A stretch of DNA of 64,000 bases from positions 7,393,501 to 7,457,500 of the forward strand of contig NC_071340.1 of NCBI RefSeq assembly GCF_027744825.2, given 5' to 3'. The position numbers and the translations under genes are program-made. This document shows, one piece after another, positions 51,464 to 63,400 of the stretch (positions are counted from its first letter, which is position 1; each line of letters begins with the position of its first letter). The stretch comes from Synchiropus splendidus. Its lineage: Eukaryota; Chordata; Actinopteri; Syngnathiformes; Callionymidae. Below the pieces are notes generated by a model. That model worked only from the letters and a program-made list of their open reading frames with translations. It did no database searches and was not told the origin of the DNA.

Positions 51464-54400
51464 GGACACAGGTGATATAACTTCTATCACCTGTGGTCAG
51501 TGTGTTGATTCAGTTGATCTTCAGTTTGAATGAGTCCAGTGTCATCTTCGTTAGTTTTGACTCTCTGCTACCATCTTTAGGCGAGTGTCGGGTGTTACAG
51601 CACATTCATAAACGCTGTTTTGGTGTGTGCCACGAATCAACATATTTTTGCTCCTCTTTGTAGTATCCTCTCCAGGAAGAAGGCCAAAGAGGAGACATGA
51701 CATCAGCTCCCTCCCAGTGTTGTGAGTATGATTGTTGCTGACTGTATCTAAAACGCAACACTGTCATTGCCTGATTTTCAACAGCCAGTGTTAAAAAGTG
51801 CAATTTGTGGGCTTTTATTTTAAGTGCTTCATTCGACTTTAGAATTCTGCACACACAGATGTCATGTTGTTTAACCTCACACGTGTGAGAACATTGCAAT
51901 GTCTCAAGCTTAGTTCCCTTTTCCTTACTCAGAAGTAAGCTACAATGAAAGTAACTTCAGAAAGCATCAACTGCATTATTTTTAGACAGAAACTGACTTA
52001 TGGATTCATTCACTTGTTGACTGTACACCACTTCGCACGTTGCTATTTGTATTTTCCCCCACAAGCTTTCTGTTATCCACTCACTTCAGCCAGTTGTGAC
52101 TCAAAAATTCCAAAATTTTCTTTAGCCAGAGTAGAATTTCCATTGTAATATCACCTCATGGGAAAGGTTGCCAGGAAAGCCACCAAAGTAAGTGACCGGG
52201 TGAAAACTCTGTGTATGGTAGTAGTAATATTTACAGTGTTTTGATGCCATTTGAGTGATTTGGTGATTTTGCATCGTGAATGAAAGCTGTAGTTTTCTAT
52301 GCTGGATCTGTCTAGTGAGCCTTGCACAGTATAGGATCGCGGATGGGCTTCATCCATCAGTACCAAGTATCGGTGAACTCAGAGGTCCTTCCAGGCCAGC
52401 AAACATTCCCAGGCATCATAAATTTGGGATCATGTGACAATGTCAATTCCCTAGCTAATGTTCTTAAATTGGGTTTTAACGGACATCACTGGGTCGCACT
52501 TATATAATCTGAGCAACAGCAGCGCCACCCCAGCAGCGCTGTCTTGTTGTAGTTGTAGTGCGGAAGGCAAAACATGCTTTCATTGAAAGTGTAATTGACC
52601 AACATGTTGCTCAGAGGACTCACTTGAAAGTAGTTGCTATTTGAAGCCTTGGGTGTGAGATTGTGTTGTCAGCTGGAAGATATGGGTGGATGGATGATGA
52701 TAAGATTTGTGAAAGGGAGTGGAAAGTAGATGTTCTGAATCGCAGCTTTGAGACATCTCAAAATACACAAGCTTTCTTTTTATCAGTGTTAAACATCCAT
52801 AATTCTGGAGATATGATCAGCCACCCACCTTTCACCTCAGTGTACTCCAGATCACAACTGGTTCTAGGCATCTGCCAAATCTTATCCTGTACCTGCTTTC
52901 ATACCTGCAGGCAGCTGGAGTTATTTTGGATGGAGTGACCAGCAGCGTATGTATTGATCTCTGGATTTGGTGTCATGAAATTGTGTTTTGCCGTCCCGAC
53001 ATCTTTCATCCATCATCTTTGTCCACATTTCCACTGCCACTGTACTAAACGTTAGCTCCCTCAAGAGGGAGCCAGATGCATTCACAGAAGCGTGATTGAG
53101 GTTTCAACATCCGTGGCCGTCTCATTCACATCACGATAATTCTCATTTCTCTCAATCACATTTTGCATTCCAGACACAGTATGTGTGTGTACTCTCCCTC
53201 CTCAGAAGTCTGATGTCTCTGAAGTGATGTTGACTCTTGTCATTCACCCAGACTACGACGAGCGGGACTGTGCAGTGGATGACCGGGATAGTGACTATCG
53301 CAGTGAGACTGGAAGAAGACCACCTCGCTACCACAACTCCTCACACACCAATTCCTCTGCGCACCAGTACCCAATAGGACACAGAGTCCAACATCAGAGC
53401 CTCTCCAGGGAGTCAGAATCAGTGCATAGCTATGAGCTAGACTACAGGGAAATACGAGGACCAAGGTAGGCATAGCCTGCGCTGCATTTAAATATTATTA
53501 CAAGTAATATAGGGAGACTTTATTTACTTACCATAAAGCGTTGATCTGGAAATACTTTTATTACTTTTTGGATGGTAGAAACAAAGACGTTTTCTTTTAT
53601 ATTCACAGTGACAACTCCAAAATCACAAGTTTATGTTTCACTATTTCAATTTGTTTACTTTCATTTCTTTACTCATTTCTCTTTCTCTTCATCTCATGAT
53701 GATTCAAACTTAAGAAAGTGTGTGTGGATAAATGTGTCACTGTCTTTTACTGTCTTGACTTGCTTGGTTTCTACATCTGGTCTAATGTTTTTTTTCTTTT
53801 CTTTTCTTGTCTGCCACACGTCCCTCTGCATCCTTCATTGCCGTGAAACAATGCTTTTCGTTAGGCGAGCGAGCAGTAAGAGTGGTGTGCGAATAATCCC
53901 AGTTGATTCAGGTATGGGCGTGGACGACTGGGAGAGCAAATATAAAGTGCCTGACTCTGGAATCTTGGATGATTACTTGGATGAAGAACAGAAAATGTGG
54001 GAGGACGAAGACAGAAGCATCATTTATCGAATTACCGACAACACCTGCGTGTCCAAAAGCAGTCGCTTCTATCAGACGGTGGAGTGTGATGCGTTATCCC
54101 CCGAGGATTCACAAAGTGAACTGCCACTTGGACACAGCTTTGGTAGTGGAGACGTTCGGCTTGTTTACAAAGAAGGTGGCAGCTTTGAGGATGAAACATC
54201 TGTTCCTGAAATTGACATCATTCCATCAGTCAGAGAGAAACAACAACATGTGGATAGAACAGGGCTCCTGTACAAAACCAGACTGTGGGCTAAGACTGCA
54301 TTAAAAGGCACCCTTCAAAATTACGCCGCTTTTCGTGAGAAGGAAGCTGCTCGGGAGGAGATCGCAAGGGTCAGGATGATGAGTGAATATGGGTCCGTCG

Positions 54401-57400
54401 GTTCAGATGAGTTTCAGTACTCTTTTGGATCGGAAGAGGAGTTGGACGACCTGACATTCACAGAGGGGGATGTTCATTTTGAGTATGAGAGCTATTACTA
54501 CTCTGGCAATTACATGTCAACCGGTGGACAGGGCTACTTGGCAAGGAGTTCCGGTTATGGCCAAGAGCCCATCTTGTCTTCCGTTAAAGAACCTAAGGAA
54601 GAATATGTTGATGCAATGGATGAACTTCAGTGTTTAATAGATTCAGTGTCTGAATATTTAGCGGTTAAAGAAGAAGAGATAAACAGCTATGAAACAGAGG
54701 AGAAGCCTATTAGAAGAAAACTTCCCACGCTACCATCTGAAGGAAAAGCAATTTCACCTGAGAGCACTAACACAGAGGAAGTCAAGCCAGAAGTAAAGGT
54801 GGATAGTACTGTTGAGCATGGTATAGCGGAGGTGAAAAATGCCTTTGGTTCATTATTCAGCTCGCTGACAGGTTCAAAGTCGAACACAACCGCTGAGGCG
54901 TCGAGCAAAACTCCGTCCCCCCAACCACCTCAGGCAGATTCTGGTATTTCCAAACTGCTATCCATCATACCTAAAGCTGGCACTGAAGCTAAAGATTCTT
55001 CTGATAGCAGTGTAGTAGACCAGCCTCCCTCACAAGCATCAACACAGCCAGAGTCAGGCCTCTCCAAGCTGCTTTCATTCATTCCTAAAAGTGGAGGTGC
55101 TTCGCCTCCTGTTGCGATAGTGCCCCCTGCCTCTCAGGAGTCGGCAACAGAAAAGAAATTTTCCCTTCAATCTCTGAATCCATTTCACGTAGCTGAACCA
55201 AATCGAGCTAATGACACTAACCAGGGACCAAGTGTTCCGGAGCCACAGAGTAGCACAGCCACTAGTAATCAGTCTGCATCGGGTTTGGACTCTATGTTTG
55301 GACGGCTTAGTCCTTTGAGATTGTTTTCTAGTGGACCACCATCCAGAGAACAGTCACCCCAACCGTCTGACAGCAGAGTTTCATCGGCGGCAAGTAATGA
55401 GTCTCAGCAAGGGCAGCTAAACAGAGGGGCAAGTCCTCGTGCTGAGGGCTCACAACCAAGCCGTCAGTCATCGGATGAAATAAGACCAGGCTCTGGAAGT
55501 GGATCAGTGGACCTGTTGCCTGACACTGGGAGTGGATCACTCGATCTCTTACAGGAAAGTGGAAGTGGCTCTGTAGAGCTTCTTCCAGAGACTGAATCGT
55601 CCGGTGAGTTACCAGATATTCAACAAAGACGAGCTGCGTCAGCTGAGCCAAAAATTGAAACAAATTCAGAAGAAACAGGTTTCTTCAGTCCTTTTAAGAA
55701 ATCACTCTCCACTTTAATTTCATCGACTCCTCCTGAAAATGCGGTGCCGTCAAACGCTAAGCCTGCTGACGAGTCATTTTTAGGCGGTAAACTAAAGCTC
55801 CCATTTTTGTCCTCTGAAAATACGGCCACAGCAACACCATCCAAACCAGAAGGAGGTGTGCTTTCAGGGATTCTTAAATTTGCAACTGGAGATGATGCCA
55901 GCACCACCACAAAGAGTCCATCACCAAGTCCTGTCAGAACACCATCACCAAGTCGTGCTGCGCTGTTAGAGAGTGTCCCTAAAGGGAATACTGAAACTGG
56001 GTGGTTTTCAAATTTATTTAAGGTTGCACCTAGCGAACCTCCTAAGGAATCTCCAAAATTGCAAATGACCCCCACAGTGACTGTGACGAACACCACAGGA
56101 GAAACTGTGCAACCCTCAGAACAAGTGGACCCCAATAACCAAAAGAGCAGAACCAATACAGAGCAATTGTATCAAGAGCAGCTGCCTCAAAAAGATCTGT
56201 GCCTTCCCAGTCCTTCTCAGGTCCCAACACAACCTCAGCGCTCAGAGCTAGGTGGAAATACTCATCAACCACAGCAGGGTGGGCTTCTTGCAGGACTGTT
56301 TTCATCAAATGCACCAGAAACTCAACCAAACTCTACCACCCAGCAACAAGGAGGACTGCTTTCTGGTTTTCTAAAATTTGCCTCAGCACCTAGCAATGAA
56401 TCCACAAATACAGAAGCCCAGATGGGCCATGTTTCAAACCAAGCTAAGACCTTCCCCCCACAGCCGCCTGAAGAGGGTCTCTTGTCTGGGTTTTTGAAAA
56501 AAGCTGCAGGAACGGTGACAGGGTCTCAGACAAATCTTTCAGGCCAAGATTCTATATCAGAGGCCCATACTAAGAGGATGGAACCTGAAAAGCGATTAAG
56601 TTTAGAGACGGCCCCTCACCACCCGGAACAAGACCTACAAACTCCTCAGTCAGATGCCTCAATTCAACAGCAACACTTGGAAAAAGTAGCGCAAAAGACA
56701 TCCCCAAATGTTACAACATCACAACCAAGTGGACTGTTCGGTGGTTTACTGAAACTCTCTGAACCATCCTCTCAACCTTTGGCTTCACAAGGTGCCCAGC
56801 AAAGTCAGCAGTCAGGTAACCTGCTCTCTGGCATTTTTAATAAAATAATAGAACCTACTCCTACCGTTTCTCAAGTGGATGCAAATAAACCCCAGCAACC
56901 TGCCACAAACCAGGGAGGTGTTCTCTCTGGACTGTTTGGACTTGGAAATCAAGAGTCACAGTCTACAAATTTACCACCAAGGTCTCCAAACCAGCAACCC
57001 GATGTGAAATCTGGGCAGGAAACCAAACAACCAGGCAATAGACAAAACCAGCCAAGACAAAATCAAGTTCCCTCACAACCAGCTGGTAGCACTGGGGGGA
57101 TGTTCTCAGGACTACTTAGTAAAATCACAGATGCTGGCTCTCCACAGCCCTCTGAGGGTGGTAAGCAAGACAAGCCCCCGGCACATAGCCAGCAACAAGT
57201 GAATCAACAAGGAGGCTTCCTCACTGGTCTCTTTTCTTCAGGTCCCAATGCATCCGTACAGCAACAGCCTAACCAAGCAAACAAGCAGCAAGCCCAGCAG
57301 GGTAATAGACAACCTCTACGCAGACAAAACCAGGTACCTCAGCAGGCTGCCACACCTGCAACAGAGTCCCAACCAGGGGGGTTGTTGTCTGGTCTCTTCA

Positions 57401-60400
57401 GTAAAATTGCATCCAATGAAACACAACAGCCATCTTCACAAACAAGCTTGCAGCATGGCAACAAACCCCACGCTGCTACACCTGGCCAAGCAGCACAGCA
57501 GTCCTCTCAATCTAATCAGGGAGGTTTCTTTTCCGGCCTGTTTGGTCAACCGTCAACCCAGCAGCAGCAGCAGCAGCAGCAACAGTCTGCTCAACCTACA
57601 GTTCCTCAGCAAGCTGTGAAAGACCAACCCAGTCAAGGTGGGGGGATACTCACCGGTATCCGAAAGCTCGCAACTGGTGAAAATGTGCCTCAAGAAAGAC
57701 TGTTTCAACCCACTTCAAAAGATGGCATACCAAGGGAAAATCCAGAAAAGACTGAATCAGGAGGGTTATTTTCTGGTCTTATGAGCAAACTTTCAGCTAA
57801 TTTGGAACAAGCACCATCAGCTGATCAAGTGGATCAGCAGACAAAGCAGCAGCAGCAGCAGGTCCATGCAGAACAAGTGAAACCGCAGCTCCAAAGAAAG
57901 AAAGTTGAGGTTTCTCCTTCGCCAAGTGTGTCCACAGACACCAAAAGTCAGGCACAAAAAGGCTTTCTTTCTGGCTTATTTGGTAGTGTCACAGATGATT
58001 CATCGCAGAAGATGCCGTCTTTATCAAATGCCCAGGCTGGAAATGAGGAACATAAACCTCACATAAACAAAAGTTCTCCTGGCTTGTTATCCAGCATTTT
58101 TAAAGCTAGTTCAGGTGAGAGCTCTGTTTCTGGAAAGGAAAGTGAAAAAGCTTTCCCTCCAAAACAAAAGGAAAATAACGCTTCAGTTACAGCTGGACTC
58201 ACACCGTCTGTTGCTGGAGAACCCCAAAAAGAATCCCTGCGTCATCAAGAACCTACCATTTCCCCAACTCATCGCTATCTTGAGGAAATCCAACGTCTCC
58301 TCTATGGCACTGCAGAGGAATATGGCTACAAGGATCTTTTATACAATTTCACTGAACATGGTGTTATTCCACCTGACCTCTATGAGCATCAATGTCTCAT
58401 AGAGGCACTTTTGTGGCAGCAACTTAATGATTATGCTCTTGCAGAGGCCCTTGCAGCTGAAGTTCAAGGGCGTTATGAGACAAGCCAAGTGCAAAGGACA
58501 CCCGCTGTTCGAGCACCTCAATGGGAGAGTCATCTTAACCCGAAAGAAGTTGACATTAGTGGCTTTAATGTGCCCTCACATCCCTGGAAGGAGACTGCAA
58601 ACCAACTTTTCGAAACCCGAAATCGCTTTTTTGAACCAGAGGAAGATCTTGTTCTGTTTGATATGAGATGCAGAGAGAAGAAATCATGGAGTAGCTGTGA
58701 CAACTTGAGCAACCTTGATATGAGTAAAAAACCTTGGATTGTGGCTGGAAGTGGTCTGAATTTGTCCATGGATAAAAACCGGACAAGACTTAACAGATGC
58801 CAGTCTCTTACAGAATGTGGTGTACAGGAGGTCAGTAAATTACTGGCTGGAAAAGTGGTTCCCGAAACAGTGGCCAGTGAGGACTTTGATTTAAAATCTG
58901 CAACCGCCTTTTTGAAACGTCTTGCAAAAAGAAAAGGCCCCATGGATTTAACACAAGGTGCTCTTGATCTGAGTAGCACAGCAAGATCCTTCGGATTTGC
59001 TGACGATGAATTGTTTAATGAGGATTCGGAGTGGTATCAACAATGGCTTTCTTTACTGGACCAAGGGCTGTGGTGGCCAGCTGAAGCCGGTGACTGTGGG
59101 TATTATGTGTATACCAATGAGGAGTTCATATATTCCCTGCTGACCGATAAAGCTGGTCGACATCTATATGCTTGCGCGACACCAGATAATCTCAAGGCTC
59201 TTGAAAATGTCACTGAAAATATTGCTGATATTCTGAAGCATAAAGATAAAGAAAAGGTGACCCTTTGTGGTTTTAAAATACCCCTGTGCAATGAAGATGG
59301 TGGGTTTTTGCATCCAGTGCAGCAAGAGACTAAATCCATTTTAAATGACGCACCGATGGACTTAACGTTTGCCCTGAGGAAGGGAGAAAAAATAATGAAC
59401 ATGAATCTAGAGAGCTTCTCTCAGATGTTTCAGGAATCACTATCCTTCCAAGCGGAGAGTCCAGTGGACTTTACTGTCTACAAGTTGAAAAAGATTCCAG
59501 TTGACTCAGTGCAAAGCAGCAGTTGTTATAAAGAAAAACCAATGGAGGCAGCAGATTTAACTTTAAGTTCAATAAAACCGGGGCACGGTGGACCATACTG
59601 GAAAAATCAGGCAGTTAGAGATGTGAACACTACCTCATTTGCAACGTCTTCCGGGAGTAATTTGAAACAAAACTTGCCGAAAAAGCAGTACCCAATCCCT
59701 CAAATTAAGATAGCTCATGTTGATGATTTGCCTGCAGAACCAATCAGACAGAAATCCGCACCCACGTCTTCTGTTACAAGAGAAACTACATCCTCAAACA
59801 ACACTGAAAGAAAAACGGTCACACCTTCGTCCAAGGCAATGTCTTCGTCGTCAAACACAGTCGCTAATAGTTCTTCGACAACTAATAGGACATTGTCCAA
59901 AAAACCTATCGATAATACTCCTGTGTCAAAAATACCAGCACCTGTCCAATCTGGTAGAAGACTGCCTTCTGCTGGAGCTGTTCCCATAATGCCTTCTTCC
60001 GCTCCATCCAGTGGCATGTCTTCCAGTACATCAGTTACCACAGCAACTGCCACACAAAGGCCTCGACTTGCAAGACAGCCATCCCAGGCAGACAAACCAA
60101 GAAACTTGCCACAAGCAAATACAGCCACAGCCACAGCTGGGTGTGCAAGCGACAAAGCTGTTGCAGAACAATCAGCTATGAATCAAAAGCCTGAAGAAGC
60201 ATCACAGAAAATCCAACCAAAGCTACATATTCTGAATGATGAATCAAAGATATCTAGTGATGCCCATCTTTACAAAAGAAATATTGGCGTTAGCACACCC
60301 GTTGACTCACACCTGAGTTATAAAGTCCTAGATTTCTCGACAGCAATTGATCCAAATATCAAACAGAAAAACACTGAGGAGACAAGTACAAAGTCTTCGC

Positions 60401-63400
60401 AAAACATTGTTGATTTCTCAAAGCGCAAATTAAAAAGATTGAACGGGAAGCTGAGGGAAGCTGATGCATGTATTGACCCAAATGAAAACACTAGTGTGGT
60501 GGACCTTACTAAAGACATAGAAGAGGACATTGTTGAATTACCATATGTAAAGCATCCTAATGGTGAAGGTCTTCAGAGGTCAGGCAAAATACTAGTGGGA
60601 AAAACATCATCTCTGACACATTTACAAAGAATTTCTATTAGCACTGAGGCAACTGAGGTTACATCATCTCATACTGTTGCAAAAAACATCACACTTAAAC
60701 CTTCTGTCACATCTTGCGCTAAAATGACAAGTCAACATGAGAGTAATGTGTCATCATCAAGTAGAAGAACTAATACCCAAATATCCAGTAACAGTATGAA
60801 TCAATCAGTCAATCCGAGGTTCAAACAAACAGAAGATAGGTTACCGGATCCCACAAAGAATTTCCAGACTGTCATTCAGCCAAGTCAAAAATTGACTTTC
60901 AAGACGCCAGAACAACAAATACCAGCGGTTTTGTCTGGCAAAACGGTTGAGGTTGTCAATAAAAATTATACATTGAATCAACCCTTGGGACAGAGGGAAG
61001 TGCAGCACCAGGACGTGACTTTACCAGCAAACTCTGTTCGGCCTATTTTAGATATGTCTTTGAAACCAGTGATGGCACCACTGAAGACTCCTGAGCCATC
61101 CGTTGACAAAGTACTCTCATTAGTCCCACAATCGTCTCTGGAGCAGAGTAGTTGGCATTTCAATCAAGAATCCACCAACCTATTGCATGAAGGAGCAACA
61201 GCTCTGTGTAGGCAAAGAAGCCAAAATGTGACTTTGTCAAAGACTGAAGTAAATCATTTTAGAAGTGTAGATGGATCTCTTCAGAAACATGCTTTTTATC
61301 AAGATAATTCAGTTCGCAGTAGTGGGAAGGAATTGCCACCAAAACCAGGCCCTGTTTTGGAGATGTCCCTGGAATCTCGAGGAAGCTGTTCCACATCCCA
61401 TGAAAACATGTCACTGACCTCAACGGCTATGGCCTCGCTAGATATGACATCAAGGACATTAACTAAATCAGAAAATACATATGTAGTTGAGAGAGTCCAC
61501 TGCACTCATGCAGAGGTCGCATGCTTTAAACGGGCAAAGACAGGTATCATGATATCATCTGGTGACATTGGCACAAACGCTCATCATCAGAGTTGGCAGA
61601 ACATGTATCCCTACTCAGAGGCCTCCGTCGTTGTACAGAGGTATCATCCATCCACCCATGTAAATTCCACTGCAGCAGACGCATTGGATATGTCTCCAAA
61701 GCCAGCCACTGTAGAAACAGTGATGCAAGGATCTGATTTCAGGTTGAATGAGGTCATTTCACTCACAAATAAACCAAGTGCACGTGCATTAGCCAGAAAA
61801 GACTCTGTTGGTTTGCCCCTCTTTGTTGATCTACCTTCAACTGAATTGAAAGAACAAAAGCAGCTGCAAAGAAATATATCAGCTAGTAATCAAACGCCTC
61901 TCACTGATGTGCAACAGGAATATATGTTTGAAAGTCAGACTAATGCCGTGTTGCAAGCCTTTATACAGCCAAATACATACTCCACAGCCCCAGCAAATTC
62001 TCTTCAAACCACACTGGATATGTCCTCGAAGAAAAGTCCAGCAGAGGAAGTTTCAGTCCATTCAGATCCTTTGTCTTTGGTGAGCAGCAGACGATCGAGT
62101 TTTGGACAGAGTCAAAATGAATCTGTTGGCGTTGCACTCATCGTTGAGCCAACCTTCTCCCAGGAAAATAAAAGGCTTGGACCATTGGAAGAAAAGTGCA
62201 AGGGAGCAGCTGGTCAGACCATTGATGTTGATAAACATTCAGCCCCCACAAGCCTAATCAGGGGCTCAATTGACATGTCCTACAAGCAATCACTTTCAAA
62301 TTCTGCCATTCCTCCCCCAGATGTCCTGACAACTACAGTCGTACCGTTAGTTAAAAGCAAGCCAACTGTGCCTTTTGATGCTTCTGCCGGTGTGCCACTG
62401 GTTGTACAGCCTGCACACCAACAGCAAAAGGTTTCCTGGCATAGAGTTCAAATGTCCTCCAACAAGAATAAGATGCCTATTCCAAAAGTCAGGCATGAAC
62501 ACACAAACAGACCATTGGACTTCTCTTCGCACAGCCTCGACAAAGAAATAAAAACTAACACCAATTACAAGGAATTTGAGAGTGGACAGCCAGTGAACTT
62601 CACTAATAAGAATCAGGAAATGAATAGAGGAACGATAGAAAGAAAATTGCAAAGGAGGACATTGTCTGGCACGGTTGACCTCAGTGTTGACAATGATAGT
62701 GATGCGACTGCTGAACAACACAACGCGAGAAATCTTGCACTTGCTCAGGAAAGACGTTTCAGTCGTCAGCGACATACTTTTGTACCTGTCGCTAAAGAAG
62801 TCTGCGATTCAATTTCTTCACAGTACAGTGGAAAGCAAGTGGAGGATCCGAGAATTTCAGCAGGAACATATTCCAAGGAAGAGATACCGGGTAGTTTGTA
62901 TTCCGTGCTGATTCCCAGGGGTACCTCTGTCCAAAATCTTGCTTTCAAAGAGCCCCAAGACAGTGGCTCCCGTTGTTCCTTTTCAAACAGAGAAAGCTGT
63001 TTAAATGTTGAATCCCAACAATGTTATCAAAGGCAAATGGGCCCCAAGCCACAATTTCAACACGCAATCCTACAACAACCACAGAGACACGTGAATGAGT
63101 CCCAGAAGCGGGATCAAAATTACCATCGCGAGACAGGTTCCAGACCAAAAATCCTCATTAAACAGCCAACAGTAGAAAGCCACGGCAGTCTCGAGGAATA
63201 TCCTTCCGGGCGTGGGCAGATGTGTACTGCACCAACATGTCATATGTCTAATGAAGCCCAAAATCTTTCAACTTCCCAATCAGTTACGGTCTCACCACAT
63301 CCGAGTACTGCTAAAGATAGCACAGGAGCTGGAGTACCTCAGCTTGTCAAACAACCGGCCCATGTACACGCTCCTCCGCCATCAAGCACCGTGACCGTTC

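Larger units (their letters stand above)
54838..58120 (+). repeat. unc13b: array of about 20 Gly/Leu/Phe motifs ([14 protein letters not shown]) in unc13b
   Basis: Motif starts include 54940 ([14 protein letters not shown]), 55054 ([14 protein letters not shown]), 55852 ([13 protein letters not shown]), 55996, 56278 ([10 protein letters not shown]), 56350, 56473, 56728, 56815, 56914, 57094, 57211, 57376 ([11 protein letters not shown]), 57520, 57640, 57760, 57958 and 58078. The consensus is G-[GS]-[LFIV]-[LF]-[ST]-[GK]-[LIF]-[FLM]-x-K/S. Linkers are Q/P/S/T/N-rich. Each motif could form a short amphipathic helix, but this is inferred. Codon use differs between copies, so the array is old and maintained at protein level. 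Confidence 0.85.

Noticed and set aside
55620..56156. Minus-strand ORF of 178 residues inside the giant unc13b exon
   Set aside because: It is antisense to a long coding exon with biased codons. It has no splice or promoter context and no recognisable protein.
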